Source: Apostichopus japonicus
Lineage: Eukaryota; Echinodermata; Holothuroidea; Aspidochirotida; Stichopodidae
Assembly (NCBI RefSeq): GCF_037975245.1
Contig: NC_092568.1
Coordinates: 7,115,501-7,179,500, forward strand
Reading direction: 5' to 3'
DNA: 64,000 nucleotides
The notes under the pieces were generated by a model, which made no database searches, was not told the origin of the DNA, and worked only from the letters and a program-made list of their open reading frames with translations. This document shows, piece by piece, positions 27,201-42,200 of the stretch. Positions within the stretch are counted from its first letter, which is position 1. Each line of letters opens with the position of its first letter. The translations under genes were made by a program, and so were the position numbers.

Positions 27201-30200
27201 CTCAGGCTTAGATACCCTATTCACGCCTATATACCCTATTCACGCTTAGATACCGTACTACGCTTAAATACCCTACTCATGCTTAGATACCCTTCATACC
27301 CTACTGTGGCTTAGATACCCTACTCAGGCCCAGATACCCTACTCAGGCATAGATACCCTACCGAGGCTTAGATACTGTACTCTACTCAGGCTTAGATTCC
27401 ATACTCATGGCTTAGTTACCCTATTCACGCTTATATACCCTACTCATGCTTAGATACCCTATTCAAGCTTATATACCCTACTCACACTTAGATATTCTAC
27501 TGTGGCTTAGATACCCTACTCAGGCTTAGGTACCTATCTCAGATTTAAGAACCCTAATCACCCTTAGATACCCTTCTCACACTAAGATGCCCTACATAGG
27601 TTTAGATACCCAGTAGGCCTACTGTGGCTTAGATGCCCTTCTCAGGCCCAGATACCCTACTCTGGCCTAGATACCCTATTGAAGCTTAGATACTGTACTC
27701 TACTCAGGCTTAGATTCCATACTCAGGCTTAGATACCCTACTCAGGCTTAGATTCCATACTCAGGGTTAGATACCCTATTCACGCTTTTATACCCTACTC
27801 AGGCTTAGATACCCTATTCACGCCTATATACCCTATTCACGCTTAGATACCGTACTACGCTTAAATACCCTACTCATGCTTAGATACCCTTCATACCCTA
27901 CTGTGGCTTAGATACCCTACTCAGGCCCAGATACCCTACTCAGGCCTAGATACCCTACCGAGGCTTAGATACTGTACTCTACTCAGGCTTAGATTCCATA
28001 CTCATGGCTTAGATACCCTATTCACGCTTATATACCCTACTCATGCTTAGATACCCTATTCAAGCTTATATACCCTACTCACACTTAGATATTCTACTGT
28101 GGCTTAGATACCCTACTCAGGCTTAGGTACCTATCTCAGATTTAAGAACCCTAATCACCCTTAGATACCCTTCTCACACTAAGATGCCCTACATAGGTTT
28201 AGATACCCAGTAGGCCTACTGTGGCTTAGATGCCCTTCTCAGGCCCAGATACCCTACTCTGGCCTAGATACCCTATTGAGGCTTAGATACTGTACCCTAC
28301 TCAGGCTTAGATTCCATACTCAGGCTTAGATACCCTACTCAGGCCCAGATACCCTATTCAGGCATAGATACCCTACCGAGGCTTAGATACTGTACTCTAC
28401 TCAGGCTTAGATTCCATACTCAGGCTTAGATACCCTATTCACGCTTATATGCCCTACTCATGCTTAGATACCCTATTCAAGCTTATATACCCTAACCACA
28501 CTTAGATATTCTACTGTGGCTTAGATACCTTACTCAGGCTTAGGTACCTATCTCAGATTTAGAAACCCTAATCACCCTTAGATACCCTTCTCACACTAAG
28601 ATGCCCTACATAGGTTTAGATACCCAGTAGGCCTTCTGTGGCTTAGATGCCCTACTCAGGCCAGGATACCCTACTCAGGCCTAGATACCCTACTGAGGCT
28701 TAGATACTGTACCCTACTCAGGCTTAGATTCCATACTCAGGCTTAGATACCCTATTCACGCTTATATACCCTACTCATGCTTAGATACCCTATTCAAGCT
28801 TATATACCCTACTCACACTTAGATACCCTACTGAGGCTTAGATACCTTACTCAGGCCCAGATAACCTTCTCTGGCCTAGATACCCTACCGAGGCTAAGAT
28901 ACTGTACCCTACTCAGGCTTAGATTCCATACTCAGGCTTAGATACTGTACTCAGGCTTAGATTCCATACTCAGGGTAAGATACCCTATTCACTCTTATAA
29001 ACCCTACTCAGGCTTGTATTCACGCTTATATACCCTACTCATGCTTAGATACCGTACTACGCTTAAATACCCTACTCACGCTTAGAAACCCTACTCCCCC
29101 TTAGATACCATACTCACACTGAGATACCCTTCACACCCTACTGTGGCTTAGATACCCTACTCAGGCCCATATACCCTACTCAGGCATAGATACCCTACCG
29201 AGGCTTAGATACTGTACTCTACTCAGGCTTAGATTCCATACTCAGGCTTAGATTCCATACTCAGGCTTATATACCCTATTCACGCTTATATACCCTACTC
29301 ATGCTTAGATACCCTATTCAAGCTTATATACCCTACTCACACTTAGATATTCTACTGTGGCTTAGATACCCTACTCAGGCTTAGGTACCTATCTCAGATT
29401 TAGAAACCCTAATCACCCTTAGATACCCTTCTCACACTAAGATGCCCTACATAGGTTTAGATACCCAGTAGGCCTACTGTGGCTTAGATGCCCTTCTCAG
29501 GCCCAGATACCCTACTCTGGCCTAGATACCCTATTGAGGCTTAGATACTGTACCCTACTCAGGCTTAGATTCCATACTCAGGCTTAGATACCCTACTCAG
29601 GCTTAGATTCCATACTCAGGGTTAAATACCCTATTCACGCTTATATACCCTACTCAGGCTTAGATACCCTATTCACGCCTATATAACCTACTCACGCTTA
29701 GATACCGTACTACGCTTAAATACCCTAATCACGCTTAGATACCCTTCATACCCTACTGTGGCTTAGATACCCTACTCAGGCCCAGATACCCTACTCAGGC
29801 ATAGAAACCCTACGGAGGCTTAGATATTGTACTCTACTCAGGCTTAGATTCCATACTCAGGCTTAGATACCCTATTCACGCTTATATACCCTACTCATGC
29901 ATATATACCCTATTCAAGCTTATATACCCTACTCACACTTAGATATTCTACTGTGGCTTAGATACCCTACTCAGGCTTAGGTACCTATCTCAGATTTAGA
30001 AACCCTAATCACCCTTAGATACCCTTCTCACACTAAGATGCCCTACATAGGTTTAGATACCCAGTAGGCCTACTGTGGCTTAGATGCCCTACTCAGGCCC
30101 AGATACCCTACTCTGGCGTAGATACCCTATTGAGGCTTAGATACTGTACCGTACTCAGGCTTAGATTCCATACTCAGGCTTAGATACCCTACTCAGGCTT

Positions 30201-33200
30201 AGATTCCATACTCAGGGTTAGATACCCTATTCACGCTTATATACCCTACTCAGGCTTAGATACCCTATTCACGCTTATATACCCTACTCAAGCTTAGATA
30301 CCGTACTACGCTTAAATACCCTACTCACGCTTAGATACACTACTCAAGCTTAGATGCCCTACTCAGACTTATATACCCTACTCCCCCTTAGATACCATAC
30401 TCAGACTTAGATACCTTTCATACCGTACTGTGGCTTACATACCCTCCTCAGGCCCAGATACCCTACTCAGGCCTAGATACCCTACCGAGGCTTAGATACT
30501 GTACCCTACTCAGGCTTAGATTCCATACTCAAGCTTAGATACCCCATTCACGCTTATATACCCTACTCATGCTTAGATACCCTATTCAAGCTTATATACC
30601 CTACTCACACTTAGATACCCTACTGTGGCTTAGATACCTTACTCAGGCCCAGGTACCCTTCACTGGCCTAGATACCCTACCGAGGCTTAGATACTGTACC
30701 CTACTCAGGCATAGATTCCATACTCAGGCTTAGATACCCTACTCAGGCTTAGATTCTATACTCAGGCTTAGATACCCTATTCACGCTTATAAACCCTACT
30801 CAGGCTTGTATTCACGCTTATATACCCTACTCAAACTTAGATACCATACTACGCTTAAATACCCTACTCACGCTTAGATACACTACTCAAGCTTATATAC
30901 CCTACTCACACTTAGATACCCTACTGTGGCTTAGATACCTTACTCAGGCCCAGGTACCCTTCTCTGGCCTAGATACCCTACCGAGGCTTAGATACTGTAC
31001 CCTACTCAGGCTTAGATTCCATACTCAGGCTTAGATACCCTACTCAGGCTTAGATTCTATACTTAGGCTTAGATACCCTATTCACGCTTATAAACCCTAC
31101 TCAGGCTTGTATTCACGCTTATATACCCTACTCAAGCTTAGATACCGTACTACGCTTAAATACCCTACTCACGCTTATAGATACCCTACTCCCCCTTAGA
31201 TACCATACTCACACTTAGATACCCTTCACACCCTACTGTGGCTTAGATACCATACTCACACTTAGATACCTTTCATACCGTACTGTGGCTTAGATACCCT
31301 ACTCAGGCCCATATACCCTACTCAGGCATAAAAACCCTACCGAGGCTTAGATACTGTACCCTACTCAGGCTTAGATGCCATACTCAGGCTTAGATACCCT
31401 ATTCACGCTTATATACCCTACTCATGCTTAGATATCCTATTCAAGTTTATATACCCTACTCACACTTAGATATTCTACTGTGGCTTAGATACCCTACTCA
31501 GGCTTAGGTACCTATCTCAGATTTAAGAACCCTAATCACCCTTAGATACCCTTCTCACACTAAGATGCCCTACATAGGTTTAGATACCCAGTAGGCCTAC
31601 TGTGGCTTAGATGCCCTACTCAGGCCCAGATACCCTACTCTGGCCTAGATACCCTATTGAGGCTTAGATACTGTACCCTACTCAGGCTTAGATTCCATAC
31701 TCAGGCTTAGATACCCTACTCAGGCTTAGATTCCATACTCAGGGTTAGATACCCTATTCACGCTTATATACCCTACTCAGGCTTAGATACCCTATTCATG
31801 CCTATATACCCTATTCACGCTTAGATACCGTACTACGCTTAAATACCCTACTCATGCTTAGATACCCTTCATACCCCACTGTGGCTTAGATACCCTACTC
31901 AGGCCCAGATACCCTACTCAGGCATAGATACCCTACTCAGGCATAGATACCCTACCGAGGCTTAGATACTGTACTCTACTCAGGCTTAGATTCCATACTC
32001 AGGCTTAGATACCCTATTCACGCTTATATACCCTACTCATGCTTAGATACCCTATTCAAGCTTATATACCCTACTCACACTTAGATATTCTACTGTGGCT
32101 TAGATACCCTACTCAGGCTTAGGTACCTATCTCAGATTTAAGAACCCTAATCACCCTTAGATACCCTTCTCACACTAAGATGCCCTACATAGGTTTAGAT
32201 ACCCAGTAGGCCTACTGTGGCTTAGATGCCCTTCTCAGGCCTAGATACCCTACTCTGGCCTAGATACCCTATTGAGGCTTAGATACTGTACCCTACTCAG
32301 GCTTAGATTCCATACTCAGGCTTAGATACCCTACTCAGGCTTAGATTCCATACTCAGGGTTAGATACCCTATTCACGCTTATATACCCTACTCAGGCTTA
32401 GATACCCTATTCACGCCTATATACCCTACTCACGCTTAGATACCGTACTACGCTTAAATACCCTACTCACGCTTAGATACCCTTCATACCCTACTGTGGC
32501 TTAGATACCCTACTCAGGCCCAGATACCCTACTCAGGCCTAGATACCCTACTGAGGCTTAGATACTGTACTCTACTCAGGCTTAGATTCCATACTCAGGC
32601 TTAGATACCCTATTCAAGCTTATATACCCTACTCACACTTAGATATTCTACTGTGGCTTAGATACCCTACTCAGGCTTAGGTACCTATCTCAGATTTAGA
32701 AACCCTAATCACCCTTAGATACCCTTCTCACACTAAGATGCCCTACATAGGTTTAAATACCCAGTAGGCCTACTGTGGCTTAGATGCCCTACTCAGGCCC
32801 AGATACCCTACTCTGGCCTAGATACCCTATTGAAGCTTAGATACTGTACCCTACTCAGGCTTAGATTCCATACTCAGGCTTAGATACCCTATTCACGCTT
32901 ATATAGCCTACTCATGCTTAGATACCCTATTCAAGCTTATATACCCTACTCACACTTAGATATTCTACTGTGGCTTAGATACCCTACTCAGGCTTAGGTA
33001 CCTATCTCAGATTTAGAAACCCTAATCACCCTTAGATACCCTTCTCACACTAAGATGCCCTACATAGGTTTAGATACCCAGTAGGCCTACTGTGGCTTAG
33101 ATGCCCTACTCAGGCCCAGATACCCTACTCTGGCCTAGATACCCTATTGAAGCTTAGATACTGTACCCTACTCAGGCTTAGATTCCATACTCAGGCTTAG

Positions 33201-36200
33201 ATACCCTATTCACGCTTATATAGCCTACTCATGCTTAGATACCCTATTCAAGCTTATATACCCTACTCACACTTAGATATTCTACTGTGGCTTAGATACC
33301 CTACTCAGGCTTAGGTACCTATCTCAGATTTAAGAACCCTAATCACCCTTAGATACCCTTCTCACACTAAGATGCCCTACATAGGTTTAGATACCCAGTA
33401 GGCCTACTGTGGCTTAGATGCCCTTCTCAGGCCCAGATACCCTACTCTGGCCTAGATACCCTATTGAGGCTTAGATACTGTACCCTACTCAGGCTTAGTT
33501 TCCATACTCAGGCTTAGATACCCTACTCAGGCTTAGATTCCATACTCAGGGTTAGATACCCTATTCACACTTATATACCCTACTCAGGCTTAGATACCCT
33601 ATTCACGCCTATATACCCTACTCACGCTTAGATACCGTACTACGCTTAAATACCCTACTCACGCTTAGATACCCTTCATACCCTACTGTGGCTTAGATGC
33701 CCTACTCAGGCCCAGATACCCTACTCAGGCCTAGATACCCTACTGAGGCTTAGATACTGTACTCTACTCAGGCTTAGATTCCATACTCAGGCTTAGATAC
33801 CCTATTCAAGCTTATATACCCTACTCACACTTAGATATTCTACTGTGGCTTAGATACCCTACTCAGGCTTAGGTACCTATCTCAGATTTAGAAACCCTAA
33901 TCACCCTTAGATACCCTTCTCACACTAAGATGCCCTACATAGGTTTAGATACCCAGTAGGCCTACTGTGGCTTAGATGCCCTACTCAGGCCCAGATACCC
34001 TACTCTGGCTTAGATACCCTATTGAAGCTTAGATACTGTACCCTACTCAGGCTTAGATTCCATACTCAGGCTTAGATACCCTATTCACGCTTATATAGCC
34101 TACTCATGCTTAGATACCCTATTCAAGCTTATATACCCTACTCACACTTAGATATTCTACTGTGGCTTAGATACCCTACTCAGGCTTAGGTACCTATCTC
34201 AGATTTGGAAACCCTAATCACCCTTAGATACCCTTCTCACACTAAGATGCCCTACATAGGTTTAGATACCCAGTAGGCCTACTGTGGCTTAGATGCCCTA
34301 CTCAGGCCCAGATACCCTACTCTGGCCTAGATACCCTATTGAAGCTTAGATACTGTACCCTACTCAGGCTTAGATTCCATACTCAGGCTTAGATACCCTA
34401 TTCACGCTTATATAGCCTACTCATGCTTAGATACCCTATTCAAGCTTATATACCCTACTCACACTTAGATATTCTACTGTGGCTTAGATACCCTACTCAG
34501 GCTTAGGTACCTATCTCAGATTTAGAAACCCTAATCACCCTTAGATACCCTTCTCACACTAAGATGCCCTACATAGGTTTAGATACCCAGTAGGCCTACT
34601 GTGGCTTAGATGCCCTACTCAGGCCCAGATACCCTACTCTGGCCTAGATACCCTATTGAGGCTTAGATACTGTACCCTACTCAGGCTTAGATTCCATACT
34701 CAGGCTTAGATACCCTATTCACGCTTATATAGCCTACTCATGCTTAGATACCCTATTCAAGCTTACAGTATATACCCTACTCACACTTAGATATTCTACT
34801 GTGGCTTAGATACCCTACTCAGGCTTAGGTACCTATCTCAGATTTGGAAACCCTAATCACCCTTAGATACCCTTCTCACACTAAGATGCCCTACATAGGT
34901 TTAGATACCCAGTAGGCCTACTGTGGCTTAGATGCCCTTCTCAGGTCCAGATACCCTACTCTGGACTAGATACCCTATTGAGGCTTAGATACTGTACCCT
35001 ACTCAGGCTTAGATTCCATACTCAGGGTTAGATACCCTATTCACACTTATATACCCTACTCAGGCTTATATACCCCATTCACGCCTACATACCCTACTCA
35101 CGCTTAGATACCGTACTACGCTTAAATACCCTACTCACGCTTAGATACCCTTCATACCCTACTGTGGCTTAGATACCCTACTCAGGCCCAGATACCCTAC
35201 TCAGGCCTAGATACCCTACCGAGGCTTAGATACTGTACTCTACTCAGGCTTAGATTCCATACTCAGGCTTAGATACCCTATTCAAGCTTATATACCCTAC
35301 TCACACTTAGATATTCTACTGTGGCTTAGATACCCTACTCAGGCTTAGGTACCTATCTCAGATTTAGAAACCCTAATCACCCTTAGATACCCTTCTCACA
35401 CTAAGATGCCCTACATAGGTTTAGATACCCAGTAGGCCTACTGTGGCTTAGATGCCCTACTCAGGCCCAGATACCCTACTCTGGCCTAGATACCCTATTG
35501 AAGCTTAGATACTGTACCCTACTCAGGCTTAGATTCCATACTCAGGCTTAGATACCCTATTCACGCTTATATAGCCTACTCATGCTTAGATACCCTATTC
35601 AAGCTTATATACCCTACTCACACTTAGATATTCTACTGTGGCTTAGATACCCTACTCAGGCTTAGGTACCTATCTCAGATTTAGAAACCCTAATCACCCT
35701 TAGATACCCTTCTCACACTAAGATGCCCTACATAGGTTTAGATACCCAGTAGGCCTACTGTGGCTTAGATGCCCTACTCAGGCCCAGATACCCTACTCTG
35801 GCCTAGATACCCTATTGAGGCTTAGATACTGTACCCTACTCAGGCTTAGATTCCATACTCAGGCTTAGATACCCTATTCACGCTTATATAGCCTACTCAT
35901 GCTTAGATACCCTATTTAAGCTTACAGTATATACCCTACTCACACTTAGATATTCTACTGTGGCTTAGATACCCTACTCAGGCTTAGGTACCTATCTCAG
36001 ATTTGGAAACCCTAATCACCCTTAGATACCCTTCTCACACTAAGATGCCCTACATAGGTTTAGATACCCAGTAGGCCTACTGTGGCTTAGATGCCCTTCT
36101 CAGGTCCAGATACCCTACTCTGGACTAGATACCCTATTGAGGCTTAGATACTGTACCCTACTCAGGCTTAGATTCCATACTCAGGCTTAGATACCCTACT

Positions 36201-39200
36201 CAGGCTTAGATTCCATACTCAGGGTTAGATACCCTATTCACACTTATATACCCTACTCAGGCTTATATACCCTATTCACGCCTACATACCCTACTCACGC
36301 TTAGATACCGTACTACGCTTAAATACCCTACTCACGCTTAGATACCCTTCATACCCTACTGTGGCTTAGATACCCTACTCAGGCCCAGATACCCTACTCA
36401 GGCCTAGATACCCTACCGAGGCTTAGATACTGTACTCTACTCAGGCTTAGATTCCATACTCAGGCTTAGATACCCTATTCAAGCTTATATACCCTACTCA
36501 CACTTAGATATTCTACTGTGGCTTAGATACCCTACTCAGGCTTAGGTACCTATCTCAGATTTAGAAACCCTAATCACCCTTAGATACCCTTCTCACACTA
36601 AGATGCCCTACATAGGTTTAGATACCCAGTAGGCCTACTGTGGCTTAGATGCCCTACTCAGGCCCAGATACCCTACTCTGGCCTAGATACCCTATTGAAG
36701 CTTAGATACTGTACCCTACTCAGGCTTAGATTCCATACTCAGGCTTAGATACCCTACTCAGGCTTAGATTCCATACTCAGGGTTAGATACCCTATTCACC
36801 CTTATATACCCTAATCAGGCTTAGATACCCTATTCACACTTATAAACCCTACTCAGGCTTGTATTCACGCTTATATACCCTACTCACGCTTAGATACCGT
36901 ACTACGCTTAAATACCCTAATCACGCTTAGAAACCCTACTCCCCCTTAGATACCATACTCACACTTAGATACCCTTCACACCGTACTGTGGCTTAGATAC
37001 CCTACTCAGGCCCAGATACCCTATTCAGGCATAGATACCCTACCGAGGCTTACAGTAGATACTGTACTCTACTCAGGCTTAGATTCCATACTCAGGCTTA
37101 GATACCCTATTCACGCTTAAAGGCCCTACTCATGCTTAGATATCCTATTCAAGATTATATACCCTACTCACACTTAGATATTCTACTGTGGCTTAGATAC
37201 CTTACTCAGGCTTAGGTACCTATCTCAGATTTAGAAACCCTAATCACCCTTAGATACCCTTCTCACACTAAGATGCCCTACATAGGTTTAGATACCCAGT
37301 AGGCCTTCTGTGGCTTAGATGCCCTACTCAGGCCCAGATACCCTACTCTGGCCTAGACACCTTATTGAGGCTTAGATACTGTACCCTACTCAGGCTTAGA
37401 TTCCATACTCAGGCTTAGATACCCTACTCAGGCTTAGATTCCATACTCAGACTTAGATACCCTATTCACGCTTATATACCCTACTCACACTTAGATACCC
37501 TACTGAGGCTTAGATACCTTCCTCAGGCCCAGATACCCTTCTCTGGCCTAGATACCCTACCGAGGCTTAGATACTGTACCCTAATCAGGCTTAGATTCCA
37601 TACTCAGGCTTAGATACCTACTCAGGCTTAGATTCTATACTCAGGCTTAGATACCCTATTCACACTTATATACCCTACTCAGGCTTATATACCCTATTCA
37701 CGCCTACATACCCTACTCACGCTTAGATACCGTACTACGCTTAAATACCCTACTCACGCTTAGATACCCTTCATACCCTACTGTGGCTTAGATACCCTAC
37801 TCAGGCCCAGATACCCTACTCAGGCCTAGATACCCTACCGAGGCTTAGATACTGTACTCTACTCAGGCTTAGATTCCATACTCAGGCTTAGATACCCTAT
37901 TCAAGCTTATATACCCTACTCACACTTAGATATTCTACTGTGGCTTAGATACCCTACTCAGGCTTAGGTACCTATCTCAGATTTAGAAACCCTAATCACC
38001 CTTAGATACCCTTCTCACACTAAGATGCCCTACATAGGTTTAGATACCCAGTAGGCCTACTGTGGCTTAGATGCCCTACTCAGGCCCAGATACCCTACTC
38101 TGGCCTAGATACCCTATTGAAGCTTAGATACTGTACCCTACTCAGGCTTAGATTCCATACTCAGGCTTAGATACCCTACTCAGGCTTAGATTCCATACTC
38201 AGGGTTAGATACCCTATTCACCCTTATATACCCTAATCAGGCTTAGATACCCTATTCACACTTATAAACCCTACTCAGGCTTGTATTCACGCTTATATAC
38301 CCTACTCACGCTTAGATACCGTACTACGCTTAAATACCCTAATCACGCTTAGAAACCCTACTCCCCCTTAGATACCATACTCACACTTAGATACCCTTCA
38401 CACCGTACTGTGGCTTAGATACCCTACTCAGGCCCAGATACCCTATTCAGGCATAGATACCCTACCGAGGCTTACAGTAGATACTGTACTCTACTCAGGC
38501 TTAGATTCCATACTCAGGCTTAGATACCCTATTCACGCTTAAAGGCCCTACTCATGCTTAGATATCCTATTCAAGATTATATACCCTACTCACACTTAGA
38601 TATTCTACTGTGGCTTAGATACCTTACTCAGGCTTAGGTACCTATCTCAGATTTAGAAACCCTAATCACCCTTAGATACCCTTCTCACACTAAGATGCCC
38701 TACATAGGTTTAGATACCCAGTAGGCCTTCTGTGGCTTAGATGCCCTACTCAGGCCCAGATACCCTACTCTGGCCTAGACACCTTATTGAGGCTTAGATA
38801 CTGTACCCTACTCAGGCTTAGATTCCATACTCAGGCTTAGATACCCTACTCAGGCTTAGATTCCATACTCAGACTTAGATACCCTATTCACGCTTATATA
38901 CCCTACTCACACTTAGATACCCTACTGAGGCTTAGATACCTTCCTCAGGCCCAGATACCCTTCTCTGGCCTAGATACCCTACCGAGGCTTAGATACTGTA
39001 CCCTACTCAGGCTTAGATTCCATACTCAGGCTTAGATACCTACTCAGGCTTAGATTCTATACTCAGGCTTAGATACCCTATTCACGCTTATAAACCCTAC
39101 TCAGGCTTGTATTCACGCTTATATACCCTACTCACGCTTAGATACCGTACTACGCTTAAATACCCTACTCACGCTTAGAAACCCTACTCCCCCTTAGATA

Positions 39201-42200
39201 CCATACTCACACTTAGATACCCTTCACACCCTACTGTGGCTTAGATACCCTACTCACGCCCATATACCCTACTCAGGCATAGATACCCTACCGAGGCTTA
39301 GATACTGTACCCTACTCAGGCTTAGATTCCATACTCAGGCTTAGATACCTATTCACGCTTATATACCCTACTCATGCTTAGATATCCTATTCAAGCTTAT
39401 ATACCCTACTCACTCTTAGATATTCTACTGTGGCTTAGATACCCTACTCAGGCTTACTGTAGGTACCTATCTCAGATTTAAGAACCCTAATCACCCTTAG
39501 ATACCCTTCTCACACTAAGATGCCCTAAATAGGTTTAGATACCCAGTTGGCCTACTGTGGCTTAGATGCCCTACTCAGGCCCAGATACCCTATTCTGGCC
39601 TAGATAACCTATTGAGGCTTAGATACTGTACCCTACTCAGGCTTAGATTCCATACTCAGGCTTAGATACCCTACTCAGGCTTAGATTCCATACTCAGGGT
39701 TAGATACCCTATTCACCCTTATATACCCTAATCAGGCTTAGATACCCTATTCACACTTATAAACCCTACTCAGGCTTGTATTCACGCTTATATACCCTAC
39801 TCACGCTTAGATACCGTACTACGCTTAAATACCCTAATCACGCTTAGAAACCCTACTCCCCCTTAGATACCATACTCACACTTAGATACCCTTCACACCG
39901 TACTGTGGCTTAGATACCCTACTCAGGCCCAGATACCCTATTCAGGCATAGATACCCTACCGAGGCTTACAGTAGATACTGTACTCTACTCAGGCTTAGA
40001 TTCCATACTCAGGCTTAGATACCCTATTCACGCTTAAAGGCCCTACTCATGCTTAGATATCCTATTCAAGATTATATACCCTACTCACACTTAGATATTC
40101 TACTGTGGCTTAGATACCTTACTCAGGCTTAGGTACCTATCTCAGATTTAGAAACCCTAATCACCCTTAGATACCCTTCTCACACTAAGATGCCCTACAT
40201 AGGTTTAGATACCCAGTAGGCCTTCTGTGGCTTAGATGCCCTACTCAGGCCCAGATACCCTACTCTGGCCTAGACACCTTATTGAGGCTTAGATACTGTA
40301 CCCTACTCAGGCTTAGATTCCATACTCAGGCTTAGATACCCTACTCAGGCTTAGATTCCATACTCAGACTTAGATACCCTATTCACGCTTATATACCCTA
40401 CTCACACTTAGATACCCTACTGAGGCTTAGATACCTTCCTCAGGCCCAGATACCCTTCTCTGGCCTAGATACCCTACCGAGGCTTAGATACTGTACCCTA
40501 CTCAGGCTTAGATTCCATACTCAGGCTTAGATACCTACTCAGGCTTAGATTCTATACTCAGGCTTAGATACCCTATTCACGCTTATAAACCCTACTCAGG
40601 CTTGTATTCACGCTTATATACCCTACTCACGCTTAGATACCGTACTACGCTTAAATACCCTACTCACGCTTAGAAACCCTACTCCCCCTTAGATACCATA
40701 CTCACACTTAGATACCCTTCACACCCTACTGTGGCTTAGTTACCCTACTCACGCCCATATACCCTACTCAGGCATAGATACCCTACCGAGGCTTAGATAC
40801 TGTACCCTACTCAGGCTTAGATTCCATACTCAGGCTTAGATACCTATTCACGCTTATATACCCTACTCATGCTTAGATATCCTATTCAAGCTTATATACC
40901 CTACTCACTCTTAGATATTCTACTGTGGCTTAGATACCCTACTCAGGCTTACTGTAGGTACCTATCTCAGATTTAAGAACCCTAATCACCCTTAGATACC
41001 CTTCTCACACTAAGATGCCCTAAATAGGTTTAGATACCCAGTTGGCCTACTGTGGCTTAGATGCCCTACTCAGGCCCAGATACCCTATTCTGGCCTAGAT
41101 AACCTATTGAGGCTTAGATACTGTACCCTACTCAGGCTTAGATTCCATACTCAGGCTTAGATACCCTACTCAGGCTTAGATTCCATACTCAGGCTTAGAT
41201 ACCCTATTCACGCTTATATACCCTAATCAGGCTTTGATACCCTATTCACGCTTATATACCCTACTCATGCTTAGATACCATACTACGCTTAAATACCCTA
41301 CTCACGCTTAGATACACTACTCAAGCTTAGATGCCCTACTCAGAATTATATACCCTACTCCCCCTTAGATACCATACTCAGACTTAGATACCCTTCATAC
41401 CCTACTGTGGCTTACATACCCTACTCAGGCCCAGATACCCTACTCAGGCATAGATACCCTACCGAGGCTTAGATACTGTACTCTACTCAGGCTTAGATTC
41501 CATACTCAGGCTTAGATACCCTATTCACGGTTATATACCCTACTCATGCTTAGATATCCTATTGAAGCTTATATACCCTACTCACACTTAGATATTCTAC
41601 TGTGGCTTAGATACCCTACTCAGGCTTAGGTACCTATCTCAGATTTAAGAACCCTAATCACCCTTAGATACCCTATTCACGCCTATATACCCTACTCACG
41701 CTTAGATACCGTACTACGCTTAAATACCCTACTCACGCTTAGATACCCTACTCCCCCTTAGATACCATACTCACACTTAGATACCCTTCATACCCTACTG
41801 TGGCTTAGATACCCTACTCAGGCCCAGATATTCTTACTCAGGCCTAGATACCCTACCGAGGCTTAGATACTGTACCCTACTCAGGCTTAGATACCCTATT
41901 CAAGCTTATATACCCTACTCACACTTAGATACCCTTCTGTGGCTTAGATACCTTACTCAGGCCCAGATACCCTTCTCTGGCCTAGATATCCTACCGAGGC
42001 TTAGATACTGTACCCTACTCAGGCTTAGATTCCATACTCAGGCTTAGATACCCTATTCATGCTTATATACCCTACTCATGCTTAGATACCCTATTCGAGC
42101 TTATATACCCTACTCACACTTAGATATTCTACTGTGGCTTAGATACCCTACTCAGGCTTAGGTACCTATCTCAGATTTAGAAACCCTAATCACCTTTAGA